A stretch of DNA of 64,000 bases, taken from NCBI GenBank assembly GCA_021234155.1, contig JAJEKV010000021.1, positions 17,965,710 through 18,029,709 on the forward strand, in the 5' to 3' direction. The DNA is from Isoetes taiwanensis (taxonomy: Eukaryota; Streptophyta; Lycopodiopsida; Isoetales; Isoetaceae). Shown here piece after piece: positions 46,791 through 58,716 of this stretch. The notes below the pieces were generated by a model. That model was not told the origin of the DNA. It saw only the letters and a program-made list of their open reading frames with translations, and ran no database searches. Each line of letters opens with the position of its first letter. Positions within the stretch are counted from its first letter, which is position 1. A program made the position numbers and the translations under genes.

Positions 46791-48962
46791 GTGGCTTAAC
46801 CTACTTGCCTACAAAAATAGTTTTCTACCTCCAATATCATAGAGTGCAAATCATTATTAGTTGCACCATATCCTATGTATTTTCTAAGTGCACACCATAC
46901 ACGTGCATTTTCTATGTATACATAGACCAAAAAATACCCCGTAGCCTTTTCCCCTTTTTAGTATATCAACGTTTTTCTAATAAATACAATATCCTATCCT
47001 ATATATTTTCTAATAAATACGGTATGTATTTTCTAAATGCCAAAACACCATAGTTCTAAAACATGGAAAATCTGGGTTCTAAAACACCATAGTTTATTAT
47101 TTTTTCTCATCTTAGTTTATTGTTTTATCACACTATAGTTTATTGTTTTATCTTATGTATTTTTTCCAATGGACACCATATATTTTCTCTGAAAAAATAG
47201 ACCATCCCCATGTATTTTCTCTAAAAAAATAGACCCTCCTTATGTATCTTGGAATGGACACTATATGCTATGTATTTTCTAGGTGTAATATAGAAAACAA
47301 ATGGACCCTCTCCTATTTTTCGAAGGGGGCATTTTTTTTTTTTATATTAATGTTTACCCTTTTTAATATATTAATGTTTACCCCGCCTTTTTTTTATATT
47401 AATGTTTACCCTTTTTAATATATTAACGTTTACCCCGCCTTTTTTTCCCGCCTATACTTGAAATTTAAAATTTGGTACATACCTTTGGGTCCGTTTCTTA
47501 CGAGTGGCTCTAATCACGCTTCCGAGTGTTAGCATCCTCGATACCTTCAAGAAATCTTGATACCCATGAATCTCTCGATATACGCCGTTGATGGGAGCTC
47601 TCTTCATCGACCGTTCGGTGGGCGATTTAAGGCAGCCGAACACCTTAGATCAAAGGCCTATACGAGAAATCAAAGTTTAAGGCTTTTCGGCAATAAGGTG
47701 AACAAAGGAGTTTAAACAAAGGAGTTTAAGGCTGCCGGAACACCTTTGATCTCTTCATCGATCTGTTCAGGGCTTTTCGGCAATAAGCAAGTGCTTCCGG
47801 CTTGTATCTTGTGCTTCCGTATCTTGTGCTTCAGGCTTCCGACTTGTGCATGCATCTTGCGACCCAGCCAAGTGCTTCCGGCTTCCCTTCCCTTGCCTTG
47901 TATGTGCTTGAATGATGGAATGGGGCTCGCTCTCTACCGGTCACCCGACGCCAACTTCTAGCTCTTAGCAGAAGAGCACTGATTTGGAGAAGAACCAATT
48001 CTTGAAGAAGAATCGATTTGAAGCAGATACCCCCTCGAAGCGTAAGAGTTGAAGCGAGGCGTCGTGAGAACCCATTTGATCGAGGGAGAGCTTGCGTGAA
48101 GCAAAAGGTTTGAAGCACCCGACCTAATGGGGCCATAGCCGTTGAATCGCTCCGCCGCGTGTTGGAGTAAGTGTAAAAGAGTGCTGCATCCATCTCCTTG
48201 CTTGAATAATACTTTTGCTTGAATAATACTCCATGGCGGCAGGTACTGCGCCGCAGCATGGCAAGAGGTCGCCCTAAACAAGATCTATGGAAGCCTTTGG
48301 TTTTTCGGCCCCAACTCATTGCTGATCATATCAGATGCGGATTTCAAGCCTGGCACACGTATAGAAAGCTTGATCAATCTGCACATTTGAGTAAGGAGAG
48401 AGAGGGGACACGTGAATTAGCAAAGCCAAGAATATTTTGTGTTTGCAAAGGCGCAAAATAAAGCGGTGATGTGTGGAAGAACAGAGCCAAAGAAGGGAAA
48501 ATAAAATCCATAAGGCGGGGCAAAAGAGTGGCCGCTTAGTGCTTGGATTGCTTCTCGATGTGTACGAGTCGAAGTCGAAACAAAAAATGATGATTTGCGC
48601 ACTGTGTTTTCGCACTCTGCTAAATCATGCCGTGACATGAAAGCCATTGAAAGCGTTGTGGCGAAGGCCTGCCGATGACCCATATTCCACATTTCCGTGA
48701 GATTGTGATAATTCATTTGAGTTATGCATCGACCGCCTGTTTATAACCCTCAGACCGTGTATTAGGGCGTAAATCTAGAGCAGAACCAGGGGTAAAGAAA
48801 GATTTCCTAGATAAAATGTTAGTGCGGTGCCCATTCTCGCCCTCATGAGGCGAAAAAATATCTCTTGTTAATTATTTATTGTTTATAATTAATTAATTAA
48901 TTAATTATATTATTAAGTGATTTAATTATATTATTTAATTATTTACATTTATTAGTTGTTTA

Positions 48963-49250
48963 GCCATGGAACCCCTTCTCCCTCCCTTTTTTTCCCCTTC
49001 CCATATCCCACCCCTCTTGCCCCTTTTGCCTCTTTGCTCTCCCCTTTGCCCCCTCCTCCTCTTCCCCATGTCCCCCTCCCCTCCCCTTTCCCCCTTCCCC
49101 CCCTCCCCCCCAGCCCCCCTCCCCTCCCCATTTGCTCGCCCCCCTCCCTTTGCCCTTTTTGCCCTCCCTCGTGCTCCTTTGCCTTTCCCTCCCTCCCTAC
49201 CTCCTCTCCCCTTCCTTCCTACTCTTCTTTCTCCACCACCCCCCTTCATT
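48963..49250 (+). repeat. Homopyrimidine (C/T-rich) tract, ~290 bp
   Basis: Almost entirely C and T on the plus strand, with runs of 5-8 C. The minus strand is G/A-rich and could form triplex or G-quadruplex structures. A minus frame rich in G, R, K and E is a by-product of composition. Confidence 0.85.
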
Positions 49251-49388
49251 TTCTCGGATTGTCGTGTGAAAATGTTCATCTTCTTTTATCAAATGATTCA
49301 ATGGCAACTTATTTTTTGTTTGCACGAGTCCCATTTTCAGTCTGAGTCTCAAATTTCGAGATTTGTCCCACTTTAATTAAATGCGACT

Positions 49389-49482
49389 CTTCTTCTTCTT
49401 CTTCTTCTTCTTCTTCTTCTTCTTCTTCTTCTTCTTCTTCTTCTTCTTCTTCTTCTTCTTCTTCTTCTTCTTCTTCTTCTTC
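49389..49482 (+). repeat. (CTT/TTC)n microsatellite, 94 bp
   Basis: Perfect run, starting right at the end of the 3.8-kb element and ending at the edge of GAA-tailed unit 1. It is the right part of the split tract. Confidence 0.95.
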
Positions 49483-51850
49483 GTACATGTTCTTACCAGG
49501 ACTACAGTCACAATTAAAGTACAATTACTTTAAAAGAACCTTGTTCAAGGCAAGATCATATTTCCATATATCCACCCTGGTTTTTAGGCCAGGCCACATC
49601 AGGCACTCTCCAAACCATTAGCCCATATAAATTCCTGGATTTTTAAGAAAACAAATTCCATAAAGTATAAATCTCAAATTTTAAAGTGTAAAGTGTAAAC
49701 GAAACATTTTAGAGTATAAAGTATACAATGTATTTAACTTATAACGCATCATGTATTCTCAAAGTGTAAGTATAAAGTGCCATAGATACAAAATATAGAG
49801 TATTCAATAACATTCCTGTATAATATGTATCTTATCTCTTATCTGTGTCTCTATCAAAATGTGTCTCTATCAAAGTGCAGCTTATTCCATCTCTTACGCA
49901 TCCAGTAATTCCATTTCCACGTTAACGCCAACTCTAACAGCAAAATAGAGACAATTGGAGGAGAGAACCCGTACCTGCAGCCAATCAATACACAATTAGC
50001 ATGAAAACGGTAAATGTGCAAGGGCCAAAAGGTACATTGGGTCTCTCAGTTTATCACTGATCACCAATTGTATCCTTTTGCCCTGAGGTGGACATTTAAC
50101 AAGAAAGGAAACTGGAATAGTAACATTCATAGCATTACAAGTTTTTTAATTGATCTCAAGCATTACCATTAGACGAGAACTAATTTCTTAGTCCCAAATC
50201 TAGCTGGTAATCTTGATACTCAATTCTACAGTATGGAGTTCAGATATCATAATCAATTTTGTAACAAGAAGCATAGTACGTTTAACATTTTAAGCTTTCC
50301 ATATCTATCTCCATTTCTTAGCTCCAGATCTAGCTGGCAATCTTGATAGTCATAGTCAAATTAATAGCATAGCCTTACATCTTTTACATTTTAACTTCCT
50401 TATTTCACTCTCAGCTTTGTATATAAGCATTCCAACATATTTCAGATTTTTTCAAGAATCATAAGACGTATCACAGTAGAAGATAACATTTAGACCCATA
50501 AAACTTTGAATATAAGATTTCAGAGATAATTTAAGTATGCCATCCTTATCAGCATTTGAACTACATATTAACTAACCATAGAGCTTATCTATGAGCTAAA
50601 GCATCAAAGCTTGTTCTTGCCTCTTGCCTCTTACATCGTAAGCAAGCACATCTGTTTTTGTTATTTAACTTAATAGAACTATTAGCAATCTGAAACTTTC
50701 CATAGTTAGAACTAGGCATTCAGGCCAAAGCACCAATATAACCATATGCTAACCTGAATATATGTGCTCCACAATCATATTTTCTAGCATATGAGCAGCC
50801 ACACTATACAGAGCTGTATCAGAGATCTAAGGCCAGAAAAGCCAATATCTGTATTTCACAACTAAGGGAACCCTTTACGAATTTGAATAGCTGCAGCAGA
50901 AACCCTGTTACAACATAGAGCTATATGCAGGGCCTAAAGCCAGGTTAAGAATATGAATGCCAGCTTATCTATTATCAGAAATACTTGGAAACAAGTCAAA
51001 TTCCTTGAGTTAAAAATTTTTTCCGTTATTCACAGATGCCACAAATGCTGCTTTTCCAAGCACAGATCATCACTAAATTGCTCCAAATGCATTTCGAAAA
51101 CTTAACCATGCAAGCATATATCCAGATACAATAGGCAAACCATACCTTATAGTGCTAGTATTTTGCAAAATCCATGAACTCCAGAGCTTTAGGCATAGAA
51201 ACGTGGCTGGTTTCAAAGCTCTAGATGCATTTAAAAATGCCTAATCAAAGTATCCTCATCTTGTTTTGACCATCGGCCAGTAGAAGACTTGAAGTACATC
51301 GCCATTAGAAGCTTTGCCTAGGCCGTATTTGCATATGCTGGATTTGAAGTGACAGCATCCATTCTTAGATCACAGACCAAGCTGTCGCAATAGATAAAGA
51401 TCCTTAGATCATATTGGACTGATCTTGGCTGATTGTTATACTCCTCCAGATTTTTATGGAAAGAATAGCATCAAACGTCAATTCAAACCTGTTATTTGTC
51501 GCTCCCTGATCTTAACTTGAGCATTATTTGTCGCTCCTTGGTCTTAACTTGAGCATTCGATTCCTTAGATAGCTATCTTTTGCTTAAATTCGCATGTGAG
51601 ATCCAGATCCAAAGCTTCAGTTACCATAGTGCAAAGCTATGTGAACATCTCACGGGCCAGAAGTCGCCCATGCCTTAGAGCAGAACTGAGATCATATAGA
51701 GCAGAGCATGAAGGGAACAAATCGTTCCAAAACTTGGTTGTGGCCGCTAGTGTTGGCGCCAAAGAACCGCTTAACACAGGCAACATTTCCATTTCGTATA
51801 TTTGTTTATGCAAACCTAACACATATAAATTAAAGGAAAAGTTACCGAAA
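49483..51850 (-). repeat. GAA-tailed repeat unit 1 (diverged)
   Basis: On the minus strand this unit ends in a conserved module: hairpin GCCTGG-N8-CCAGGG (plus 49574-49594), about 90 bp, CTGGTAAGAACATG, then (GAA)n. The block at 49925-50115 is close to 55181-55370 of unit 3. The block near 50187 (CCCAAATCTAGCTGG) is duplicated within the unit at 50314. A segment near 51240-51365 translates on the minus strand to DAVTSNPAYANTA and KQDEDTLIR, echoing DAITAG...TNEDDLDKILR of units 3 and 4. It therefore derives from the same exon-bearing sequence, now with stops. The right limit is approximate. Confidence 0.6.
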
Positions 51851-52396
51851 TTATTTCGTATGACTTTTTCGAAGCCTTCTATGGCACATGGTACGTTTTA
51901 GAAGCCTTCCATGGTACATGAAAACCATGTGTACAATATACAAAATCGTGGAGATATATGGCCACATGCTCTTATATGAAGACCGAAAACCAACACCTCA
52001 TATTGTGCTCACCTTTAGAAATACAAAAGGTAGCACTACATGGTTCAGAAAAGTACATGCAACCTTTTTTCCTTAAAGATTACATGTGGCAAACATGCAC
52101 GTCTATTTGAGAAATAATTAATTGAAAAGGAAATACAATTGCCTTTGTTTTTATAATATCTCCAACTTTCCACAACGTATGCCTTTGCTCTCTATGAAAA
52201 GATAAGGAATGTCCTTTCTTGTTAGCACATGCAAAGACAACATGCAAATTTTTAAACCACATCTTTTATATTCTCATGCCACTCTAGGCCTAAGTTAAGC
52301 CTCTAAAACCCGTGAAGTCATATGCCATTAGGCAACTTATTCCATATCTCAAAGAATGCTATTCCATTGTTGTACATTTTTTGAAGAAGTAATAAT
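51851..52396. other. Non-coding stretch before unit 2
   Basis: No supported gene. It may belong to the 5' part of unit 1 on the minus strand, but no alignment with other units is visible. Confidence 0.35.
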
Positions 52397-52468
52397 TTCT
52401 TCTTCTTCTTCTTCTTCTTCTTCTTCTTCTTCTTCTTCTTCTTCTTCTTCTTCTTCTTCTTCTTCTTC
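52397..52468 (+). repeat. (TTC)n microsatellite, 24 units
   Basis: Perfect 72-bp run at the low-coordinate edge of unit 2. Confidence 0.95.
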
Positions 52469-54120
52469 GTTATGTTTCTACCAAGATTATAATCATACTA
52501 TGCACAAATACATTAGATGATTTAATTCATGGTAAAAACATTTTCCACATATCCACCCTGGTTATAATCCCAGGCCATATCCATACATCATTCTCAAAAA
52601 TAAAATTTAGTTTAATCCAAAAATGTTTATTATTCTAGTACAAAAATTATTTTGTGAGCATAGCAGATAGAGATTCAGAAACTTATCATTGCCCATATAA
52701 TATTTACATGACAAAACCAGGCAGATCTCACCATATGAACACAAGTACAACGTATTATTCCTCCATAAATACTTCATGTAACGGCATCCTCCAAAAGATA
52801 AACATCAAGGAGAAGAAGTCATGGTTACCTGCACCCAAACAATGTCAATGTTAGCAAGAAATTGGTAACAAGACAAGGGGCGTCAGGTAAGCAATATGAC
52901 TTCTTGGCTCATCGCCCTTCACCTTGTATTTATCTTAAACTCAGTAAAATTCTAAAGCTGCTTACCACAGCTTGAATCTTTGTTTCTGTTACAGTCCTAT
53001 GTTCACAATAAAACTTAACCTTTATCCCTATTTTAACCACGTCCTGTTAAAAAACCTTCCAGAAATTTGAACCGTCCAACATTTATACTTATCACACTAA
53101 CCAGTATTAAAACATGGCAACCATTATAGGCTTTGCAAGTGGACTAACTTATTATGTACCAATGCTTCATCATAAAGACTGCACTACATGCCTAGAAGAC
53201 CTGCACATAACTTCCAGCTATGCATATGGATACCTATTTACCAGGAATAACAAATTCATAAACACCACCACAACCAGCAAAACTACAACACATGTAACTA
53301 CTCTAGGCTAAATAAACCCAAAACTAAGCTATCTATGCCCCACACTACAACCAGCCAACCGAGGAACACCACCAACAACTCACCTATGCCAACTACTAAC
53401 AACTCAGACCCGAGGTGAAATTAACCTAATCCAGAACTATTTTTCTGTGAACTAAAATCCCACACACCATCAGCATCTATCACCACATGCACTGAATTTC
53501 ATACTAAACTACAAGCACAGAACCAGCAGTCGCATACAAAGGGAATCAAAGCCATCACTTTAAAAGATTATGTGTAAATAGAAGTATCTTTTTCACCATT
53601 CTGCCATTCATATTAACCCAAACAGTGTTATTCCATGTATACTCTAGCATTGCAAGCAAAAAATCTTTCTGCAAGCAAAAAATCAGCCCCAAACTACTAA
53701 AGCTACCAATCTACCATTCTGCCATACATATTAAACGTTTTCCACATTCATTTAAGCATTGTGCAATTACTGAAGTATATCTTAACCTGAGAATTGTTGC
53801 CTCCTGGTACCGAGTTTTGCGTTTGCACTCTTGATGGACCAGCAGATCTGTTCCCAAAGTTGGGTCTTGCAGCATTATTTCTTGGCAGATTACCCGCCAT
53901 TTGTGCTCTGCTCCTCCTACCAGGATTCCTGGGGTAGACTCCTTTCGGCATATTGCACCAGCTCAGTATGAATAAGGAGACGAATGTATGCGATGGGAAC
54001 ACCCAGCAGAGTACCTCTGTTTTATAGTCAGCATCACCGCTTACCGATTCCATGATTTTAGTAACCGAGATAGAATGCTGAAGCAGAGCTCATGCCGCCC
54101 ATGCCGCCCGACCGTTTTGG
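52469..54120 (-). repeat. GAA-tailed repeat unit 2 with a first exon
   Basis: On the minus strand it ends with the same module: GCCTGGGATTATAACCAGGG hairpin (plus 52555-52575) and TTGGTAGAAACATAAC before the GAA tail. At its upstream end there is a gene-like start: an ATG at 54053 and a basic frame MPKGVYPRNPGRRSRAQMAG (from about 53951), continuing NFGNRSAGPSRVQTQN and NSVPGGNNSQ to a CAG|GTTAAG donor near 53790. Diverged from units 3 and 4. Confidence 0.5.
53790..54053 (-). CDS. Putative first exon(s) of an unknown basic protein
   Basis: The minus frame opens with MESVSGDADYKTE, has a hydrophobic stretch that may be a short intron (GTACTC near 54015 to an AG before the MPKGVYP segment), and continues as a basic, Asn/Pro/Gly-rich segment. 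It ends at a good donor, CAG|GTTAAG. No domain is recognised. The sequence upstream (54060-54140) is GC-richer and could be a 5' UTR. Confidence 0.35.
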
Positions 54121-54698
54121 CTTGAGCAACGGAGCCCTAAATTCTGAATTTCGTTTCTGTATTTTCCTTTTCCTAAAAAAGTAAATTATAGATAATACCC
54201 TTGCCACCTTGGTTATTTTAATTTGACTTATAAACACTTATTTTGTCACACGTTTGTACAGTAGCCATATTGCCCATAATATGCAACCTGCAACCATGCC
54301 TAGTGCCACCATTTTCCATGCCTTATGCTCAGCACATATATTCCAAGAAAATCCTGTTCTGCCCATGACATGCAATATACAACCATGCTTAGTGCCACCA
54401 TGTCACATGTGTTATGCTCAACACATGCGTAATACGATAGTCGTGTACTGTATGCCTTAGACATGCAGGCAACTATAATGCCCCTGTCCAGCTCCTAAAG
54501 AATCCCTTTCAAAAATTGTATAGACCTTATTGCTCTTGGTAGCATGTTCTATAACAACCACCTTTCCTGGCTTATACATGGCTAGATATAGTACTTCATT
54601 TATTGATCTTCACAGTTAATTTCAAGCAACGAAATCATCTTTGTGAAGCCATATATATTCTGAACTTATCTATTCAGCCAAATACTTCCATTTATTAT
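54121..54698. other. Non-coding stretch
   Basis: Contains a diverged direct repeat: CATGCCTAGTGCCACCAT near 54295 and CATGCTTAGTGCCACCATGT near 54385, spaced about 90 bp. No gene. Confidence 0.5.
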
Positions 54699-54778
54699 TT
54701 TCTTCTTCTTCTTCTTCTTCTTCTTCTTCTTCTTCTTCTTCTTCTTCTTCTTCTTCTTCTTCTTCTTCTTCTTCTTCT
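54699..54778 (+). repeat. (TTC)n microsatellite, 80 bp
   Basis: Perfect run at the edge of unit 3. The Leu-rich frame across it is an artefact. Confidence 0.95.
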
Positions 54779-56693
54779 AATATGTTCTTACAAAGACTAC
54801 GGTCAGATAATGTTAAAAAACATTTAAAAGCCTCGTTCAGAGTAAGGACATGTCTCCCAATATCTACCCTGGTGTTTTAAGCCAGGCCACATCAGGTACT
54901 CCTACTTCCATTATCCCTTAATATAATCAACATTTCACAATATAGCTTAAATTTAGATCTTATTGTAATATGTATAACATGTACTTAAACTTTTACTTGA
55001 AATAGTAATCATCCTTTCATTTATTTATCATGAAAAATATAATCGTTTTACAATATCAATTTAATAATAGAAAGTCTCACCAAGTTCTTGCCATAAATCA
55101 TATTCCTTCACATCTTCAATCTTCTTATAACTCTTAACTCCAGCAATTTTAATTCCAAATATTCCATCTCTTTGAAGTTAACGACCCTAGAAACAAAATA
55201 GAGACAATTGGAGGAGAGAACCCGTACCTGCAGCCAATCAATACACAATTAGCATGATAATGGTAAATGTGCAAGGGCCAAAAGGTACATTGGGTCTCTC
55301 AGTTTATCACTGATCACCAATTGTATCCTTTTGCCCTCAGGAGACATTAACAAGAAAAGAAAATGGAATAATAACTTCGTACAAAATTTTCATGTAAAAA
55401 TGTGTAATTAGTCAATACCAATATCAAGCTAAACCATTAGATGAGAACCAATTTCTTGATCCCAAATCTAGCTGGTTACCTTGATATTAGTCTTATAGTG
55501 CATAATTCTTTACATATTCCAAAAAACTTTTATCATTTTTATAGCTTATAAAGCGTAATATTGTTTAACTTTCCAATCTGCATATCATATCATAGAATAA
55601 CTTGTATGCTTTTAGCAATATCTAACATCTAAAAGTAGAACCTGTAATCCATATAATTAATACAAATAACCCTTTTAACCTTTTGTATATTCCATGCTGC
55701 TTCCAGCATGTGAACATATTTGCTTCTTAAGAAGCTACAGCAGCATGAAGACATGCTACATAAGCTAGATATTAGCAAAATAGTGGATTTTCTATTTATC
55801 AGCATCTCATTCTTGTTTATGTGTCATACACAATCAACAAGATATCCAGCACTACTTTTAGAGGTGATTCCTATTATTATTACCTGCCAGAATCATTCAT
55901 TTTCTAGAACCTTGTTTAATGCTAGAAACATCAAATTTGATTACCATAATGTAAAAGATCAAACCTGATTAGGAGTGACTGTTTATCTCAGTATCTTGTC
56001 AAGATCATCCTCATTTGTCTTTCAGTACTTCTTGACCAGATATCCAGCATCAAACATGGCATTTGCATTGTTATAGAACTGGCGCAGCCAAATTGCAGCC
56101 CAACACCCAGCTGTTATGGCATCAAGCCGTAGTTCTACCATTATCATTCTAGTCAGGTCATTGCCTATCCACTGCAGTTATCCCAGAGAAACAAGCTCAA
56201 ATGTGAAAAACGAATCTGTACCTTCAAGATCTTGCATATGTTGCACAACCGGAATGCTTTTTACCATCTCTCCAGATCATCTGGATCAAATCGCATTTGC
56301 CTTTGCACAAGCCATGTGTTGGCTTCAAGCCTGTATTGTTCCAGAAAAACATCTTGCAGAAACCTAAGAGCTCCAACAAGCAACCGAAGCAAAGTTTTTG
56401 CAAAACCGACAGAATCAACAACACGATTGTTTGCATGCAGAGCAGAGTTTTAAGACCATACATGCCTTCATATCTTTGTGAAAAACGGCCATGACCTACA
56501 GCTCTGCCCTTAGCATGTCGCTACTACAAGGCGGCTATTTTTGGCGCCACTATACACCTTTTCTATATTAACAACAAGAGCATTTTACCTCTTTCATGAA
56601 AATGGATATAGTTGTAAACCGTTAAAATGAGATCCATTTTTGTATGGCTTGTGCGGCTCACACTTATTTTTCCGGCACCATTCTAAGTGGCCA
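54779..56693 (-). repeat. GAA-tailed repeat unit 3 (copy A of the 1.9-kb duplication)
   Basis: Near-identical to 60012-61914 over its whole length. On the minus strand it carries exon-like sequence: a frame with LLRLLVGALRFLQDVFLEQY and LEANTWLVQRQMRFDPDDLE, ending at an AAG|GTACAG donor, a 50-bp intron (56221-56172, ending CTGCAG), then a second exon (56171-55965) reading WIGNDLTRMIMVELRLDAIT and AAIWLRQFYNNANAMFDAGY before a stop. In this copy the first exon has a TAA after ERW that copy B lacks. The 3' module (hairpin at 54868-54888, then GAA tail) matches the other units. Protein family unknown. Confidence 0.8.
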
Positions 56694-58640
56694 CATCTGA
56701 ATGAGTGTTATAGAAGTTGCTCTCGGCATGTGGAAAGTAGCATGCTGCTATGAGGAGAGTGTCGCCACTGTCATGTTGCACGCGCACCCACAAGTAGCGA
56801 TTGTACCTATCTGTTTTGTGCAACAAGACTGAGTGCCTCAAGGTTGCACGGTAGTAGCAGGCAACCCCGCCATGCCCTCGCTTGCCTGTGCACTCATTGA
56901 ACACCGAGAAATGCAGATAGCCTGGGAGGTCTGGTAGTCTGTGCCCTGCATGCTCCCATGTTTCCATGAGGAAAATGAGATCCATATCCGGTGCAATAGA
57001 GTTGAGACTCGTCTTTGCTGGGAAGCCCCAAACCGGTTCAAGACACCATCCGAGGCACAGTTCCTATTTGCCGGCATTCGATGTAGGCGCTCGATGATCT
57101 GCCCGGTTGCGGGGAGGCGGTGTCGCGGCGCTGGCGGCGGAGCGGGCGGGGGGCGGGAGGTGCGAAAGAGGGGTGCCCAGCGCGGCCCGAAGACAGAAGA
57201 TAGCGAAGTGGCGGCGGCTGGCGCATTGCCTCGGCAACCTCGGCCCGTAGGCGAAAAATCTGGCTTGCCCCGGACAAGACTGCGGCCCCCCTCTGACGGG
57301 CGTCCACGACTGGGCCGTGCATTTGCCGGCGGGACTCTGTTGCATCGAGGGTGAGATCACGGGTCAACATAGCAGGAAGCAGTCCCCTTCGGTTGCCTAC
57401 TCGGGACGCGGGGATGGCCTCCCGTTTCGCGTAATGCACCGCGTGAAGGTGACAACACGCGAGGCGATCACGTGCGTTGAGCCCCAAAGGCTCGCTCTAG
57501 CAATGCAATGTTTACCGATCGGGAATGCCATTCGAGATAGGATCTCATCGAATGCGCTGGTGAGATCCTCTCCGCCTCCTCCGGGAGAGTCCACGCACCA
57601 CCACATTATGGCGTCGGCGGGCACGCTCCTGCCGCTCATTGAGTCGAGGGCAACATTAGCCGCCCCAGTGGCGCCTTTTGTTGGCCGGAGTGTGTGGGCT
57701 GCTCTCCGCCGAGGGTGTGGTGTGCTTGAGATGGAGGAGGTGGCGGCGCTGCAATGCCTGTTTGGGGACCCGTGGGTGTGGGGGCACGCGGCTTTGGTTG
57801 TCCCGCGTGTTGCGACCTCTGGCCAGGAGTCGGGGAGCCTAGCTCCGTTGGAATCTCGCCGCTTGGCCAACTCATTTGTGCAAGGCCGCCAGGTGTTCAT
57901 GGACTGAGCACGGAGGCGGCTGCCTTTGCGGGCAATGGTTGCTTTGAGCTCCCGGATCTCCCCGATCTTGTGTCCCGCCCTACTCTGCGGGGTTCTTAGC
58001 TCTGCCGGTTGGCTTTGACGATGGCTCCGGACGTTCGTATCACGGTGGCATATCCCTCGACCGACTTGAGGCGGAAATAGTTGCCACCGTATCCCCGCTC
58101 AACACCCCGCTTGTCGCATGCCATAGTCTCCACGGTGGTGAGGAGGGAATCCACGCAGGGCTCGCAAGTCGGCAAGGCCCTCGCTTATCCCGTTGCCCTC
58201 TCAAAGTGGGCCAAGCTTAAGCCCGCTTCTAATCGGCGCATGCGGGTCTCCATGTGCGTAACGTTGCCTTTCCACGCCAACTGTCTTTTGAGCATGGGAT
58301 GCCGAGGGATCAGATCTCTCTGCCAATCAATCCCGCAACGGGTTCTGTTATTCTCGATCTGTTCCTCCGGTGTTTCATGGCCCTCGTCAAGGCCAGGTCG
58401 AGCTTGAGCAGCCTTCATCCATCTCCCGAGCCAATCTCGTAGATTGGGCCTTCGCCCGGGCTTCCCTCCTCATGGAAGAGGTTTCTCCCCTGTCTTTGTT
58501 ATCCGGACCGTTTTGTTGGCTGCCCCTCCCCGGTTCTCCTGTGGGGGGGCCGGGCCGGGCCGGGCTGGGGCTGGGGTTGGGGAATGTCTCCCTCCAAATG
58601 GGGGTCTGGGGAAGGGGCTACAGAAGCGGCCATGAAGTTG
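56694..58640 (-). pseudogene. 5' part of a LINE: ORF1-like region and truncated endonuclease
   Basis: On the minus strand the endonuclease N-terminus is clear: WGFPAKTSLNSIAPDMDLIF, LMETWEHAGHRLPDLPGYLH, KRGHGGVACYYRATL, LLIAACYFPHAESNFY. It breaks off at 56694, where copy A begins, so the rest of the endonuclease and all RT are missing. Upstream, 57.0-58.6 kb is GC-rich, with long frames in several phases; one (58418-58185: GNVTHMETRMRRLEAGLSLA) is helical and fits an ORF1 coiled coil. The ETWEH/GGVACY style matches the LINE at 6.4-9.8 kb. Confidence 0.75.
58542..58582 (+). other. G-quadruplex-prone GGGCC/GGGGCT tract
   Basis: At least seven runs of three or more G separated by one or two bases (GGGCCGGGCCGGGCTGGGG...). 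It lies at the 5' edge of the LINE fragment. Confidence 0.75.
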
Positions 58641-58716
58641 TATGATATGGATGGGGGTTAAAGAACTAAAGTGCTTATGAAGAATTGGAAGATATTTAAA
58701 AGCACAAACGATGCCT

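Larger units (their letters stand above)
45590..49388. mobile_element. 3.8-kb DNA-transposon-like element with terminal inverted repeats, inserted in a TTC tract
   Basis: The left end AGTCATATTTAATTAAAGTG(GGAC) (45590-45613) and right end GTCCCACTTTAATTAAATGC(GACT) (49365-49388) are inverted copies with 22 of 24 matches. Both abut (TTC)n. No transposase is readable, so the element would be non-autonomous. Inside: non-coding sequence to 46.3 kb, a palindrome array (46331-46790), AT-rich repeats with TTAATGTTTACCC phrases (46.9-47.45 kb), a GC-richer part with one unsupported 162-aa minus frame (47831-48319), a TTAA-rich patch (48870-48950) and a homopyrimidine tract (48963-49250). A target duplication cannot be read because the site is TTC repeat. 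Confidence 0.7.

Noticed and set aside
47831-48319. 162-aa minus ORF
   Set aside because: No domain, Ser/Arg/Leu-rich composition of a chance frame, and it overlaps a second open frame.
48935-49279. Gly/Arg/Lys-rich minus ORF of 114 aa
   Set aside because: Composition follows directly from the homopurine strand; no start context or homologue.
49309-49524. ORF with a long Glu run on the minus strand
   Set aside because: It is the translation of the GAA microsatellite; the Leu- and Ser-rich frames across the other TTC tracts have the same cause.
57317-57907. 196-aa plus ORF in GC-rich DNA
   Set aside because: Long frames in several phases are expected at this GC content; the minus-strand LINE reading explains the region better.
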